Positions 36,557-46,425 of a stretch of 64,000 nt of DNA are shown here, in pieces. A program made the translations under genes and the position numbers. This stretch comes from Halopseudomonas pelagia. GTDB taxonomy: Bacteria > Pseudomonadota > Gammaproteobacteria > Pseudomonadales > Pseudomonadaceae. The stretch is from contig NZ_CP033116.1 of NCBI RefSeq assembly GCF_009497895.1, forward strand, positions 3,100,001 through 3,164,000, given 5' to 3'. The notes beneath the pieces were generated by a model that saw only the letters and a list, made by a program, of their open reading frames with translations, made no database searches and was not told the origin of the DNA. Position 1 is the stretch's first letter, and each line of letters opens with the position of its first letter.

Positions 36557-37684
36557 TCAACGACTCTCTATCGGCTCGACTGTGCGCGGTGCTACGCCTA
36601 CATACTCGGCGCTCGGGCGAATGATGCGGTTGTCTGCGCGCTGCTCCATAACGTGTGCAGCCCAGCCAGTCAGGCGGCTCATGACAAAGATCGGCGTGAA
36701 CAATTTGGTCGGGATACCCATGAAATGGTAGGCCGAAGCGTGGAAGAAGTCGGCGTTACAGAACAGTTTCTTCTCGCGCCACATCACTTCTTCGCAACGC
36801 ACTGAAACCGGATACAGCACGGTATCGCCGACGTCCTTGGCGAGTTTTTCGGACCATTGTTTGATGATCTCGTTGCGCGGGTCGCTGGTGCTGTAGATCG
36901 CGTGGCCAAAGCCCATGATCTTTTCCTTGCGCTCGAGCATGCCGAGCATTTCCTTCTCGGCGTGATCGGCACTGGTAAAGCGCTCGATCATGTCCATCGC
37001 CGCTTCATTGGCACCGCCATGCAGCGGGCCACGCAGGGAACCGATCGCCGCAGTAACGCAGCTGTGCATATCCGACAGGGTCGAGGCGCAGACGCGAGCG
37101 GTGAAGGTCGAGGCATTGAATTCGTGTTCGGCGTAGAGGATCAGCGACACGTTCATGGTTGCTTCATGCAACGCGTTGGGCTTCTCGCCGCGCAACATGT
37201 GCAGGAAGTGCGCACCAACCGAATTGTCATCGGTATTCTCATCGATACGCACGCCGTCGTGGCTGAAGCGATACCAGTAGCAGATGATTGACGGAAACGC
37301 AGCAAGTAGACGGTCAGTGGCGTCCTGCTGCTGATCGAAGCTGGCTTCTGTTTCCAGGTTGCCGAGCATTGAGCAACCGGTGCGCATCACATCCATCGGA
37401 TGGGCATTCTTGGGAATGAGCTCAAGCACATCCTTCAGCGCCTTGGGCAGGCCACGCAGCCCCTTGAGCTTGGTCTTGTACGCGTCCAGCTCGGCCTTGG
37501 TGGGCAATTCGCCCTTGAGAATAAGGTGCGCCACTTCTTCAAACTGGCAGTTAGCCGCAAGATCCTTCACATCGTAACCACGATAGGTCAGACCCGAGCC
37601 GGTTTGTCCGACGGTAGACAATGCGGTCTTGCCAGCGACCTGGCCACGCAGGCCAGCGCCACTCAATTTTTTTGCTTCAGCCAT
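36557..37684 (-). CDS. prpC: 2-methylcitrate synthase PrpC
   Basis: A 375-residue citrate-synthase family enzyme condensing propionyl-CoA with oxaloacetate. The catalytic His residues lie in LRGPLHGGANEAAMDM (~212-227) and MGFGHAIY (~258-265), and the Asp region is near FFHASAYHFMGIPTKLFTPIF (~316-336), a PrpC-type rather than GltA-type segment. The ATG at 37684 (MAEAKKLSG) has AAGGAG seven bases upstream, and the longer open frame upstream runs over the prpB end and is rejected. It lies 43 bp after prpB. Confidence 0.96.
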   Translation of the reverse strand: MAEAKKLSGAGLRGQVAGKTALSTVGQTGSGLTYRGYDVKDLAANCQFEEVAHLILKGELPTKAELDAYKTKLKGLRGLPKALKDVLELIPKNAHPMDVMRTGCSMLGNLETEASFDQQQDATDRLLAAFPSIICYWYRFSHDGVRIDENTDDNSVGAHFLHMLRGEKPNALHEATMNVSLILYAEHEFNASTFTARVCASTLSDMHSCVTAAIGSLRGPLHGGANEAAMDMIERFTSADHAEKEMLGMLERKEKIMGFGHAIYSTSDPRNEIIKQWSEKLAKDVGDTVLYPVSVRCEEVMWREKKLFCNADFFHASAYHFMGIPTKLFTPIFVMSRLTGWAAHVMEQRADNRIIRPSAEYVGVAPRTVEPIESR

Positions 37685-37727
37685 GATTTTGCTCCTTCTT
37701 GTTGGTACCGGGTGTCTTGCTGCCGGC

Positions 37728-38612
37728 TCAGGATTTTTTCTGCGCGAACAGTGCATCAAGCTTCTGCTCGAAGACGTGGTAATCGATACGGTCATACAGC
37801 TCCATACGAGTCTGCATGGTATCGATGACATTCTGTTGCGTGCCGTCGCGGCGGATGGCGGTATAGACATTTTCCGCAGCCTTGTTCATCGCGCGGAAGG
37901 CCGACAGCGGATACAGCACTAGAGAGACGTCGGCCGAGGCCAGCTCGTCGGTGGTATATAAAGGTGTCGCACCAAACTCGGTGATATTGGCCAGGATCGG
38001 CGCCTTGACCTTGGAAGCGAACAGCTTGTACATGTCCAGCTCGGTGATCGCCTCGGGGAAGATCATGTCCGCCCCGGCTTCGATACAGGCCGCTGCACGA
38101 TCCAGCGCCGACTCCAGGCCTTCCACCGCCAGCGCATCGGTACGCGCCATGATCACAAAGCTGTCGTCGGTACGGGCATCCACCGCCGCCTTGATGCGAT
38201 CAACCATCTCCTGCTGGCTGACGATTTCCTTGTTCGGGCGATGGCCGCAACGCTTGGCACCGACCTGATCCTCGATATGCATGGCAGCGGCGCCGAACTT
38301 GATCATCGACTTGACCGTACGCGCCACGTTGAAGGCGCTGGAACCAAAGCCGGTATCCACGTCAACCAGCAGCGGCAGATCGCAGACGTCGGTGATGCGC
38401 CGCACATCAGTCAGCACATCATCCAGGCCGGTAATGCCCAGGTCCGGCAAACCCAGAGAGCCTGCGGCCACTCCACCGCCGGACAGGTAGATCGCCTTGA
38501 AGCCGGCACGCTTGGCCAGCAGCGCATGGTTGGCATTGATCGCGCCGACCACCTGCAATGGATGTTCTTCGGCAACCGCATCGCGGAAACGTTGGCCCGG
38601 GGTTTTCGACAT
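37728..38612 (-). CDS. prpB: Methylisocitrate lyase PrpB
   Basis: A 294-residue member of the isocitrate-lyase/PEP-mutase superfamily that splits 2-methylisocitrate into pyruvate and succinate. The catalytic Cys loop KRCGHRPNK (residues ~121-129), the metal-binding VDVDTGFG (~85-92) and the substrate motif [16 protein letters not shown] (~44-59) are intact. Its ATG shares a base with the GntR stop (TGATG), so regulator and enzyme are translated together. Confidence 0.97.
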   Translation of the reverse strand: MSKTPGQRFRDAVAEEHPLQVVGAINANHALLAKRAGFKAIYLSGGGVAAGSLGLPDLGITGLDDVLTDVRRITDVCDLPLLVDVDTGFGSSAFNVARTVKSMIKFGAAAMHIEDQVGAKRCGHRPNKEIVSQQEMVDRIKAAVDARTDDSFVIMARTDALAVEGLESALDRAAACIEAGADMIFPEAITELDMYKLFASKVKAPILANITEFGATPLYTTDELASADVSLVLYPLSAFRAMNKAAENVYTAIRRDGTQQNVIDTMQTRMELYDRIDYHVFEQKLDALFAQKKS

Positions 38613-39322
38613 CAGACTATCCCTCCTGAGGATGTGGACGCGGCGCTCTGCTCTTGCATGCGACGCTCAATGTTGCGGCGTGAGGCGCTGATATGACGGC
38701 GCATCAGCATTTCCGCGAGTTCGCCATCGCGATCAGCAATGGCCTCGATAATGCGGTGGTGTTCGGCAAACGCCTGTTGCGGTCGTTTGGGTGTGGTAGA
38801 GAAACGGTAGCGGTACATGCGCACCAGATGATAAAGGTCGCCGCAGAGCATATCGGCCAGAGTGCGGTTCTTGCTGCCATGGATGATCAGGTAATGGATA
38901 TCCAGATCACCTTCTTGCTGGTAGTAGGACTCGTTGGCCTTCAACCCACTGTGCTTCTCGTGAGTGGCCAGCACCTCGCGCAGCCCGGCAATTTCTGCCT
39001 CGGTCATGTTTTCCGCAGCCTGGCGGCATGCCATACCTTCCAGCGCTTCACGCACGTGATACAGCTCGATCAATTCAGCGTAGCTCAGCGATACCACACG
39101 CACACCGGCGTGCGGAATGCGGACCACTAGCCGTCGCCCTTCAAGCCGGCGGATAGCCTCGCGTAGCGGGCCACGGCCAATACCAAAGGTAGTCGACAGG
39201 TACTGCTCACTGATCCGTGTGCCTGGCGCAATCTCGCCTTTGACGATCGCCGTCTGAATACGCTGAAAAGCGCCATCAGAGAGCGTCAGAGTAGGCAAAT
39301 CCTGTTCTGCTTCAGCCATCAT
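38612..39322 (-). CDS. GntR/FCD-family regulator of the 2-methylcitrate operon
   Basis: A 236-residue FadR-subfamily regulator. The N-terminal winged helix-turn-helix (residues ~15-75, [29 protein letters not shown]) is followed by an all-helical FCD ligand domain (~85-225) whose metal-site residues include Asp ~134 and several His. It is the first gene of the operon, the position of the GntR gene in the Pseudomonas prp cluster, where it represses until a cycle intermediate such as 2-methylcitrate appears. Two adjacent ATGs (39322, 39319) are possible. An operator-like palindrome lies 71 bp upstream over the -35 box. Confidence 0.92.
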   Translation of the reverse strand: MMAEAEQDLPTLTLSDGAFQRIQTAIVKGEIAPGTRISEQYLSTTFGIGRGPLREAIRRLEGRRLVVRIPHAGVRVVSLSYAELIELYHVREALEGMACRQAAENMTEAEIAGLREVLATHEKHSGLKANESYYQQEGDLDIHYLIIHGSKNRTLADMLCGDLYHLVRMYRYRFSTTPKRPQQAFAEHHRIIEAIADRDGELAEMLMRRHISASRRNIERRMQEQSAASTSSGGIV

Positions 39323-39370
39323 TACCCGCCTTGTCTACAAAGCGATGATATTTACCGGTTTGATTAACGA

Positions 39371-39404
39371 ATTTTGCGCTTTACGCCCCGTTATTGTCAA
39401 CAAT
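39371..39404 (-). promoter_or_regulatory. prp operon promoter with overlapping GntR-type operator
   Basis: On the minus strand a perfect TTGACA -35 (39395-39400), an 18-bp spacer and a weak CAAAAT -10 (39371-39376) precede the GntR gene. The -35 lies within the interrupted palindrome ATTGT-CA-ACAAT (39393-39404), which resembles operators of FCD-type GntR repressors (TTGT...ACAA). Repressor binding there would block RNA polymerase, giving autoregulation. The rest of the 224-bp divergent gap shows no other clear motif. Confidence 0.55.
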
Positions 39405-39546
39405 CCTGGCTCGAGCATTCTGGTCTACGCTATGAACAAAGCATCACAAAGGCGCTACGAGCAGATCAACGTCCATGCTAAGATGCCGCCTGTCGTTGTT
39501 GCGGTGCCTGCCGAAGCAGCAATTCCTATAGCTCGTTGAGAAGACT

Positions 39547-41076
39547 ATGCAATCGATCAATCTGCACCTGAAAGTCCTGATCGCCATCTTGGTCAGCCTG
39601 GGTTTGGCCATAACCGCTTACCAAATCTATGTACTGGATATTCCTGTCACCCAGGATGAAACCGACGATATTTGGAGCCTCGATGCCCGACTCGAGTTTC
39701 AGGCCGTGGCAGGAACGCCGGTCAAGGCGCAGATGTTCATCCCCCCGCTGGATCAGAATTACATCAGCCTCAACGAGAGCTTCATCTCAAACAATTATGG
39801 CGTCAGCATCAACCAGACCGACGGCAATCGCCGGGTAACCTGGTCGGCACGTCGCGCCAGCGGCAACCAGTCCCTTTATTACCGCCTGGTACTGACCCAA
39901 CGCTATAGCCCCGAAGCCATTGAGGACCCGGCCCCCGCGCCGCGCCAACCCATTGAGCTCGAAGGCGCCGAGGAAGTCGCTGCCGACGCGCTGATTCGCC
40001 CTATTCGTCAAACATCAGCGGACATTGAAACCTTCGTCAGCGAGGCTATCCGCCGCGTGAACGACATCACCGATGACAACGTCAAGCTGTTGCTCGGTGA
40101 GGACACCTCGCCGCTGGGCAAGGCACGCGTGCTTGATGTACTTCTTTCCAATGCACGCATTCCCCTTGAGCTGGTGCATACCGTGCGACTGGAAAGCACT
40201 CCCAACCAGGAGCCCGAGCTCTGGTTGCGTAGCCATAATGGCGAGCGCTGGCTGTACTTCCATCCGGAAACTGGCCAACAGGGCATTCCGGAAAATCGCC
40301 TGGTCTGGTGGAGCGGCAACGCCCCGCTGTACAACCTGGAAGGCGGCCGCCAGGGCCGCGTGACCATCACCTTGAATAACAGCGAGATGAATGCATTGCG
40401 CTTGGCGGAGATGACTACCGAGAACACCTCGTCGGCGCTGCTGGAATACTCGCTCTATGGCCTGCCGCTGCATGCTCAGCAGGTTTACCGCGTGATGATC
40501 ATGATCCCTATCGGGGTCCTGGTGATTCTGATCCTGCGTAATATCATCGGCATTCAGACATTGGGTACCTTTACCCCGGTGCTGATCTCGCTGGCCTTCC
40601 GCGAAACCGACATTGGCTGGGGTATTGTGCTGTTCACGCTGATCACCGCACTGGGTCTGTCGCTGCGCTCCTACCTTGAACACCTGAAGCTGCAGATGCT
40701 GCCTCGTCTCTCTGTGGTCCTGACATTTGTCGTCGTGATCATTGCCGGCATCACCCTGCTGGGTCACAAGCTGGGCATGGAAAAGGCCCTGTCTGTTTCG
40801 CTGTTCCCGATGGTGATTCTGACCATGACCATCGAGCGTCTGTCCATCACCTGGGAAGAACGTGGCGGCGGACATTCATTCAAGGTCGCCCTGGGCACCC
40901 TGTTTGCTGCCACCCTGGCTCACCTGTTGATGAGCGTGCCGGAGCTGGCCTACTTCGTCTTCACCTTCCCGGCCGTGCTGCTGATCCTGGTGGGCTTCAT
41001 GCTGGCCATGGGTCGCTACCGCGGTTACCGCCTGACCGAACTGGTGCGCTTCAAAGCACTGATGACCAAGGGCTGA
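39547..41076 (+). CDS. Inactive transglutaminase-like protein fused to a 7TM domain (UUP1 family)
   Basis: A 509-residue membrane protein. One N-terminal TM helix (residues ~7-29) leads to a ~260-residue periplasmic part resembling a transglutaminase core without its catalytic Cys. Then come about seven C-terminal TM helices (~310-495; first MIMIPIGVLVILILRNIIGI), followed by a basic cytoplasmic end. The next gene encodes an ATP-grasp ligase, and comparative genomics has repeatedly found this pair together, suggesting peptide-bond formation on the cytoplasmic side and sensing or handling of the product outside. The product has not been identified to my knowledge. Confidence 0.85.
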   Translation: MQSINLHLKVLIAILVSLGLAITAYQIYVLDIPVTQDETDDIWSLDARLEFQAVAGTPVKAQMFIPPLDQNYISLNESFISNNYGVSINQTDGNRRVTWSARRASGNQSLYYRLVLTQRYSPEAIEDPAPAPRQPIELEGAEEVAADALIRPIRQTSADIETFVSEAIRRVNDITDDNVKLLLGEDTSPLGKARVLDVLLSNARIPLELVHTVRLESTPNQEPELWLRSHNGERWLYFHPETGQQGIPENRLVWWSGNAPLYNLEGGRQGRVTITLNNSEMNALRLAEMTTENTSSALLEYSLYGLPLHAQQVYRVMIMIPIGVLVILILRNIIGIQTLGTFTPVLISLAFRETDIGWGIVLFTLITALGLSLRSYLEHLKLQMLPRLSVVLTFVVVIIAGITLLGHKLGMEKALSVSLFPMVILTMTIERLSITWEERGGGHSFKVALGTLFAATLAHLLMSVPELAYFVFTFPAVLLILVGFMLAMGRYRGYRLTELVRFKALMTKG

Positions 41077-41085
41077 GGAGACACC

Positions 41086-42099
41086 ATGTTTTTGTGGAAA
41101 ACCTGGAAAACCCTGAGTGACGCCGGGGTCATGGGCATCAACCGCCGGAATGCCGACTATGTACTCAAGTACAACAAGCGGAATCTGTATCCGATAGTAG
41201 ATGACAAGATTCTGACCAAGGAACGCGCCATTGCCGTTGGCATTGATGTACCCGAGCTCTACGGCGTCATTGAAACCGAGAAGGACATCGACCTGTTCGA
41301 TGCGATTGTCGAAAAGCATCGTGACTTCGTCATCAAGCCAGCCCAGGGCGCTGGTGGTGACGGCATCATTGTTATCGCTGACCGCTTTGAGGGCATGTTC
41401 AAGACCGTGTCCGGCAAGATCATAAGCCGCGACGAAATCGGCCACCATATTTCCAGCATTCTGTCCGGCCTGTACTCACTTGGTGGGCACCGCGACCGGG
41501 TACTGATCGAATATCGCGTCAGTCCCGATCCCTTGTTCAAGAGCATCAGTTACGAAGGCGTGCCGGATATCCGTATCATCCTGTTGATGGGTTATCCGGT
41601 GATGGGTATGGTGCGCCTGCCGACCCGGCAATCCGGCGGCAAGGCCAACCTGCACCAGGGCGCCATTGGCGTTGGGGTCGATCTGGCCACCGGCAAGACC
41701 CTCAAGGGCACCTGGCTGAACAAGAAGATCGCCAAGCATCCTGACACCACTAATCAGGTCGATGGCGTGCAGTTGCCGGACTGGGACGGCTTTATGAATC
41801 TGGCGGCGTCCTGCTATGAACTGTCCGGACTGGGTTACATCGGCGTAGACCTGGTGTTGGACGAGGAAAAGGGCCCGCTGATTCTGGAGCTCAACGCCCG
41901 CCCCGGCCTGAACATCCAGATCGCCAATGATGCCGGCCTGACTACGCGCTGCCATATGGTTGAGCGCCATCTGGCGGCGCTGAAAAAAACCGGACGTACC
42001 GAGTCAGTGGCGGATCGGGTGGCCTACGCCCAGAAGCATTTCGGTCAGCCAGTCTCGCGCACCGAAACGCCAGCCGAGGAGCCCGGCACCGCAGCATGA
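41086..42099 (+). CDS. Alpha-L-glutamate ligase-like protein (RimK-type ATP-grasp)
   Basis: A 337-residue ATP-grasp enzyme. The ATP-binding Lys and glycine loop are in FVIKPAQGAGGDGIIVI (residues ~81-97), and the metal-binding acidic/Asn motif is LILELNARPGLNIQIAN (~264-280). An RLPTRQSGGKANLHQGAIGVGVD segment (~180-202) is typical of RimK-like glutamate ligases. It starts 9 bp after the 7TM protein with GAGGAG upstream, and its stop overlaps the pabB ATG. It probably adds glutamate or another amino acid to a peptide acceptor. The acceptor is unknown. Confidence 0.88.
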   Translation: MFLWKTWKTLSDAGVMGINRRNADYVLKYNKRNLYPIVDDKILTKERAIAVGIDVPELYGVIETEKDIDLFDAIVEKHRDFVIKPAQGAGGDGIIVIADRFEGMFKTVSGKIISRDEIGHHISSILSGLYSLGGHRDRVLIEYRVSPDPLFKSISYEGVPDIRIILLMGYPVMGMVRLPTRQSGGKANLHQGAIGVGVDLATGKTLKGTWLNKKIAKHPDTTNQVDGVQLPDWDGFMNLAASCYELSGLGYIGVDLVLDEEKGPLILELNARPGLNIQIANDAGLTTRCHMVERHLAALKKTGRTESVADRVAYAQKHFGQPVSRTETPAEEPGTAA

Positions 42100-43445
42100 G
42101 CACACCGGAGGCCGAGCACTATCGGCTTGTCGAACTTCCGTATCAGGCGGATCCGCTCCCGCGCCTGCGGCTTGTGCGCGACCTGGGGCATAGCGTACTG
42201 CTCGACTCCGCTGCCGGTATCGAGCGCTTTGCACGCTACAGCATCCTCGCCGCCGGCCCCCAAACGCTGATCGAACCACGCGCCAATGAAACCGGCCTGC
42301 AGACGCTCGCTCGTCTGCGTGATGCACTATCGCATCTCCCTGCCGCCCGCTGGCCGGAGCATATCAGCTTGCCCTTTGGCGCTGGCGCGCTGGGCTATCT
42401 TAGTTACGATTTCGGCCGTCTGCTGGAAACGCTGCCGGCATTGGCAGATGCGGACGTTCGCTTGCCCAGTCTGAAGATGGGGATTTACCTGTGGAGCATC
42501 GTCAACGACCGCAGTCGCCAGCAAAGTTGGCTGGTCTGCCATCCGGCCTTGCCCGAGCCCGAGCAGCAAGCGCTACTGACCCGCCTGCAGGAACAGCCCA
42601 ACGCTCCCCGCCCCTTTGCCTTGACAGCGCCTTTTCAACCAGAACAGACGCGCGCCGATTATCAGGCCTCATTCGACCGGGTCCAGAAATACATTCATGC
42701 TGGCGACTGTTACCAGATCAATCTCTCCCAGCGGTTCAGCGCCGGCTGCAGCGGTGACCCACTGAGCGCTTATCAGCGCTTGCGCACAGCCTGCCCCGTA
42801 CCCTTTGCTGCCTATATTGAAAGCGACGACTACAGCTTGTTGTGCCTATCCCCAGAGCGCTTCCTCAGCGTGTCCCAGGGTGAAGTTGAAACCCGCCCGA
42901 TAAAAGGTACGCGGGCCCGCGGCGCCACCGCACAGCAGGATGCCCAGTTGGCGGCGGACCTGCAAACCAGCCTCAAAGACCGAGCAGAGAACCTGATGAT
43001 CGTCGACCTGCTGCGCAACGATCTCAGCCGGTCCTGCGCGGCAGGCAGCGTCAAGGTGCCGGAACTATTCAAGCTGGAAAGCTACCCGAATGTGCATCAC
43101 CTGGTCAGCAGCGTAACCGGCAGGTTGGCCGAGGGCCGTGATGCGCTGGATCTACTGGCAGGCGCCTTTCCCGGCGGCTCCATTACCGGGGCACCAAAAA
43201 TTCGCGCGATGCAGATCATTGAAGAGCTCGAGCCTGTGCGCCGCAGCCTGTACTGCGGCAGTATTGGCTATATCGGTTGCGAGGGTCAGATGGACTTGAA
43301 CATCGCCATCCGCAGCCTGGTGCATCAGGACGAGCGACTATACTGCTGGGGTGGCGGCGGTATCGTGGCCGACTCGGAAGGCGAGTCGGAATACCAGGAA
43401 ACCCTGGCCAAAGTGCGGGTGTTGATGGACGCCCTGGCGGGCTGA
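42096..43445 (+). CDS. pabB: Aminodeoxychorismate synthase component I
   Basis: A 449-residue chorismate-utilising enzyme that, with a glutaminase subunit (PabA/TrpG, not in this window), aminates chorismate for folate synthesis. The PIKGT motif (Lys ~273), which forms the covalent intermediate in PabB, and the C-terminal signatures DLLRNDLSR (~304-312), GGSITGAPKIRAMQII (~361-376) and CGSIGYIG are present. The ATG overlaps the preceding stop as ATGA. The stop codon runs directly into nine heptamer repeats. pabB-thrH-cysH is the Pseudomonas order. Confidence 0.95.
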   Translation: MSTPEAEHYRLVELPYQADPLPRLRLVRDLGHSVLLDSAAGIERFARYSILAAGPQTLIEPRANETGLQTLARLRDALSHLPAARWPEHISLPFGAGALGYLSYDFGRLLETLPALADADVRLPSLKMGIYLWSIVNDRSRQQSWLVCHPALPEPEQQALLTRLQEQPNAPRPFALTAPFQPEQTRADYQASFDRVQKYIHAGDCYQINLSQRFSAGCSGDPLSAYQRLRTACPVPFAAYIESDDYSLLCLSPERFLSVSQGEVETRPIKGTRARGATAQQDAQLAADLQTSLKDRAENLMIVDLLRNDLSRSCAAGSVKVPELFKLESYPNVHHLVSSVTGRLAEGRDALDLLAGAFPGGSITGAPKIRAMQIIEELEPVRRSLYCGSIGYIGCEGQMDLNIAIRSLVHQDERLYCWGGGGIVADSEGESEYQETLAKVRVLMDALAG

Positions 43446-43622
43446 GCTGCAAGCTGCAAGCTGCAAGCTGCAAGCTGCAAGCTGCAAGCTGCAAGCTGCA
43501 AGCTGCAAGCTTAATCAGTTTGGTGTTGCGTCGCCCCTGGTCAACCCTTTCATTTCAGCAAGACCAGGAACCTTCGCCACTGCCACTGCTTTTAACTTGC
43601 AGCTTGCCGCTTGAAGCTTCGG
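43445..43622. repeat. Heptamer-based inverted-repeat element, copy B, with nine perfect AGCTGCA units
   Basis: The left arm is nine perfect tandem copies of AGCTGCA (43445-43507) followed by AGCTT. An ~80-bp spacer follows, and the right arm (43590-43622) begins TTTAACTT, then GCAGCTT, GCCGCTT and GAAGCTT. It fills the gap between the convergent pabB and thrH genes, and its first base is the last base of the pabB stop. The perfect units suggest recent expansion by slippage. Confidence 0.88.
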
Positions 43623-43623
43623 T

Positions 43624-44241
43624 TTAAAGGCTGAGCGGCCGATTGGACGCCTTGATAAATTCCTGCTTCAGCTCTTCGAAGGTATGCACCGCCGGGAATT
43701 GCGGGAATTCGGCGATAACATTGTCCGGTGCGTGAAACAGGATGCCAGCATGTGCTTCCGACAGCATGGTGGTGTCATTGTAGGAGTCGCCCGCCGCGAT
43801 CACGCGATAGTACAAGCTCTTGAACGCCAGCACCGACTGACGCTTGGGGTCTTTCTGGCGTAGCTGATAGTCCACAACACGGTCAGTGTCGTCGGTAATC
43901 AGACGATGGCAAAGCAGCGTCGGGAAACCCAATTGGCGCATCAGTGGTTGCGAGAACTCATAGAAGGTATCGGACAGAATAACGACCTGGAAGCGCTCAC
44001 GCAGCCAGTCGACAAATTCTGCTGCGCCATCCAGCGGACTCAAGGTAGCAATCACCTCTTGAATATCGCCCAGCTTCAGGCCGTGCTCGTCCAGAATCCG
44101 CAAGCGCTGCTTCATCAGCACATCATAATCAGGAATATCCCGGGTGGTGTCCTTGAGTTCGGCGATACCGGTTTTCTCAGCAAAGGCGATCCAGATTTCC
44201 GGGACCAGAACCCCTTCAAGATCAAGGCAGGCGATTTCCAC
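43624..44241 (-). CDS. thrH: Bifunctional phosphoserine phosphatase/homoserine phosphotransferase ThrH
   Basis: A 205-residue HAD-superfamily protein. Motif I is DLEGVLVPE (residues ~7-15), with Glu in place of the second Asp, a feature of ThrH. Motif II is VILSDTFYE (~88) and motifs III/IV are Lys ~130 and AAGDSYNDTTML (~150-161). In P. aeruginosa ThrH dephosphorylates phosphoserine and can transfer the phosphate to homoserine, linking serine and threonine synthesis. It is convergent with pabB and divergent from cysH across 197 bp. Confidence 0.95.
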   Translation of the reverse strand: MEIACLDLEGVLVPEIWIAFAEKTGIAELKDTTRDIPDYDVLMKQRLRILDEHGLKLGDIQEVIATLSPLDGAAEFVDWLRERFQVVILSDTFYEFSQPLMRQLGFPTLLCHRLITDDTDRVVDYQLRQKDPKRQSVLAFKSLYYRVIAAGDSYNDTTMLSEAHAGILFHAPDNVIAEFPQFPAVHTFEELKQEFIKASNRPLSL

Positions 44242-44438
44242 AGGTTACTCCTGATAGGCAATTTGAATTGGCGCACAATCTACCGGTTGGGCTGCCACGA
44301 CGCAATGGCTGCGCCGGCTTCATACCGATAAAGCATAAAAGTATAACTAAATAAAAGAGGATGGACTAAGACGCCTTTGCTAGACTCTCCGCAATACGGC
44401 AGCCTGCATAGACAGGCGCCCCTGATGCGGAGAAACCC

Positions 44439-45173
44439 ATGGCTCTTGACGTTTTTGATGTTCCTAAACTGGCCGAAGAATATGCCGGCAAATCGCCGCA
44501 GCAGATCCTCGAATTGGCCTTGGACCAGTATGACGACCTGTGGTTGTCGTTCAGCGGCGCGGATGACATCGTGGTGCTGGATATGGCCTGGAAGATCAAC
44601 CCGCAGATCAAGGTATTCACACTCGATACTGGCCGCCTGCACCCTGAAACCTATCAGTTTCTGGAGAAGGTCAGAAAGCACTACGGCATCCAGCTGGAAA
44701 TACTCTCCCCCGACCAGCAAGCCTTGGAAGCTTACGTGAAAGAAAAAGGTCTGTTCGACTTCTATGAAAGCGGCCATGGCGAGTGCTGCGGTGTGCGCAA
44801 GATCGCACCGCTACGGCGCAAGCTTGCTGGCGTGGACGCCTGGATCACCGGGCAGCGCAAGGATCAAAGCCCCGGTACCCGCAGCCACGTACCCGTGATC
44901 GAAGTAGATGGCGGATTCAGCGGTCCCGGCCGTGAACTGATCAAGTTCAACCCCCTGGCCAACTACACCAGCGAGGACGTGTGGAATTATATTCGCATGC
45001 TGGAAATACCTTATAACAGCCTGCATGAACGCGGTTTTGTCAGCATCGGTTGCGAGCCGTGCACTCGCCCAATCCTTCCTAACCAGCATGAGCGCGAAGG
45101 TCGCTGGTGGTGGGAGGAAGCAACGCAGAAAGAATGCGGATTGCACGCCGGCAATCTGATTGCCAGGGGGTGA
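44439..45173 (+). CDS. cysH: Assimilatory adenylyl-sulfate (APS) reductase
   Basis: A 244-residue enzyme reducing APS to sulfite. It has the four iron-sulfur Cys of the [4Fe-4S] type, in [12 protein letters not shown] (~111-122) and [11 protein letters not shown] (~203-213), so it uses APS rather than PAPS, as in Pseudomonas. The redox-active C-terminal Cys is in KECGLH (~234). The PP-loop-like LSFSGADD (~35) binds the nucleotide. The 197-bp upstream region is A+T-rich (near 44330-44360) and is a plausible CysB-binding region, but no clear box is assigned. Confidence 0.96.
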   Translation: MALDVFDVPKLAEEYAGKSPQQILELALDQYDDLWLSFSGADDIVVLDMAWKINPQIKVFTLDTGRLHPETYQFLEKVRKHYGIQLEILSPDQQALEAYVKEKGLFDFYESGHGECCGVRKIAPLRRKLAGVDAWITGQRKDQSPGTRSHVPVIEVDGGFSGPGRELIKFNPLANYTSEDVWNYIRMLEIPYNSLHERGFVSIGCEPCTRPILPNQHEREGRWWWEEATQKECGLHAGNLIARG

Positions 45174-45175
45174 AG

Positions 45176-45282
45176 CAGCCGCAAGCTTCAAGCGGCAAGC
45201 TTCAAGAAACCACAGTCCCGTGAAGAAGCTGCTCTAGATTTTAACTTGCAGCTTGTAGCTTGCCGCTTGAAGCTTGCGGCTG
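45176..45282. repeat. Heptamer-based inverted-repeat element, copy C
   Basis: Perfect 26-bp terminal inverted repeats (45176-45201 and 45257-45282) made of the heptamers AAGCTTC and AAGCGGC and their complements. The right arm is extended inward to TTTTAACTT (45239-45249) like copies A and B. It lies between the convergent cysH and cysB genes, 3 bp after the cysH stop. A 6-bp GACGCC/GGCGTC stem just beyond it (45282-45297) could add termination. Confidence 0.88.
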
Positions 45283-45303
45283 ACGCCAAAGGCGTCAAAG
45301 GCG

Positions 45304-46410
<1,107 letters not shown>

Positions 46411-46425
46411 TTAAACCGGCGCAGC

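Noticed and set aside
43445-43507. Heptamer array as a CRISPR
   Set aside because: The units are 7 bp with no spacers, so it is a simple tandem repeat.
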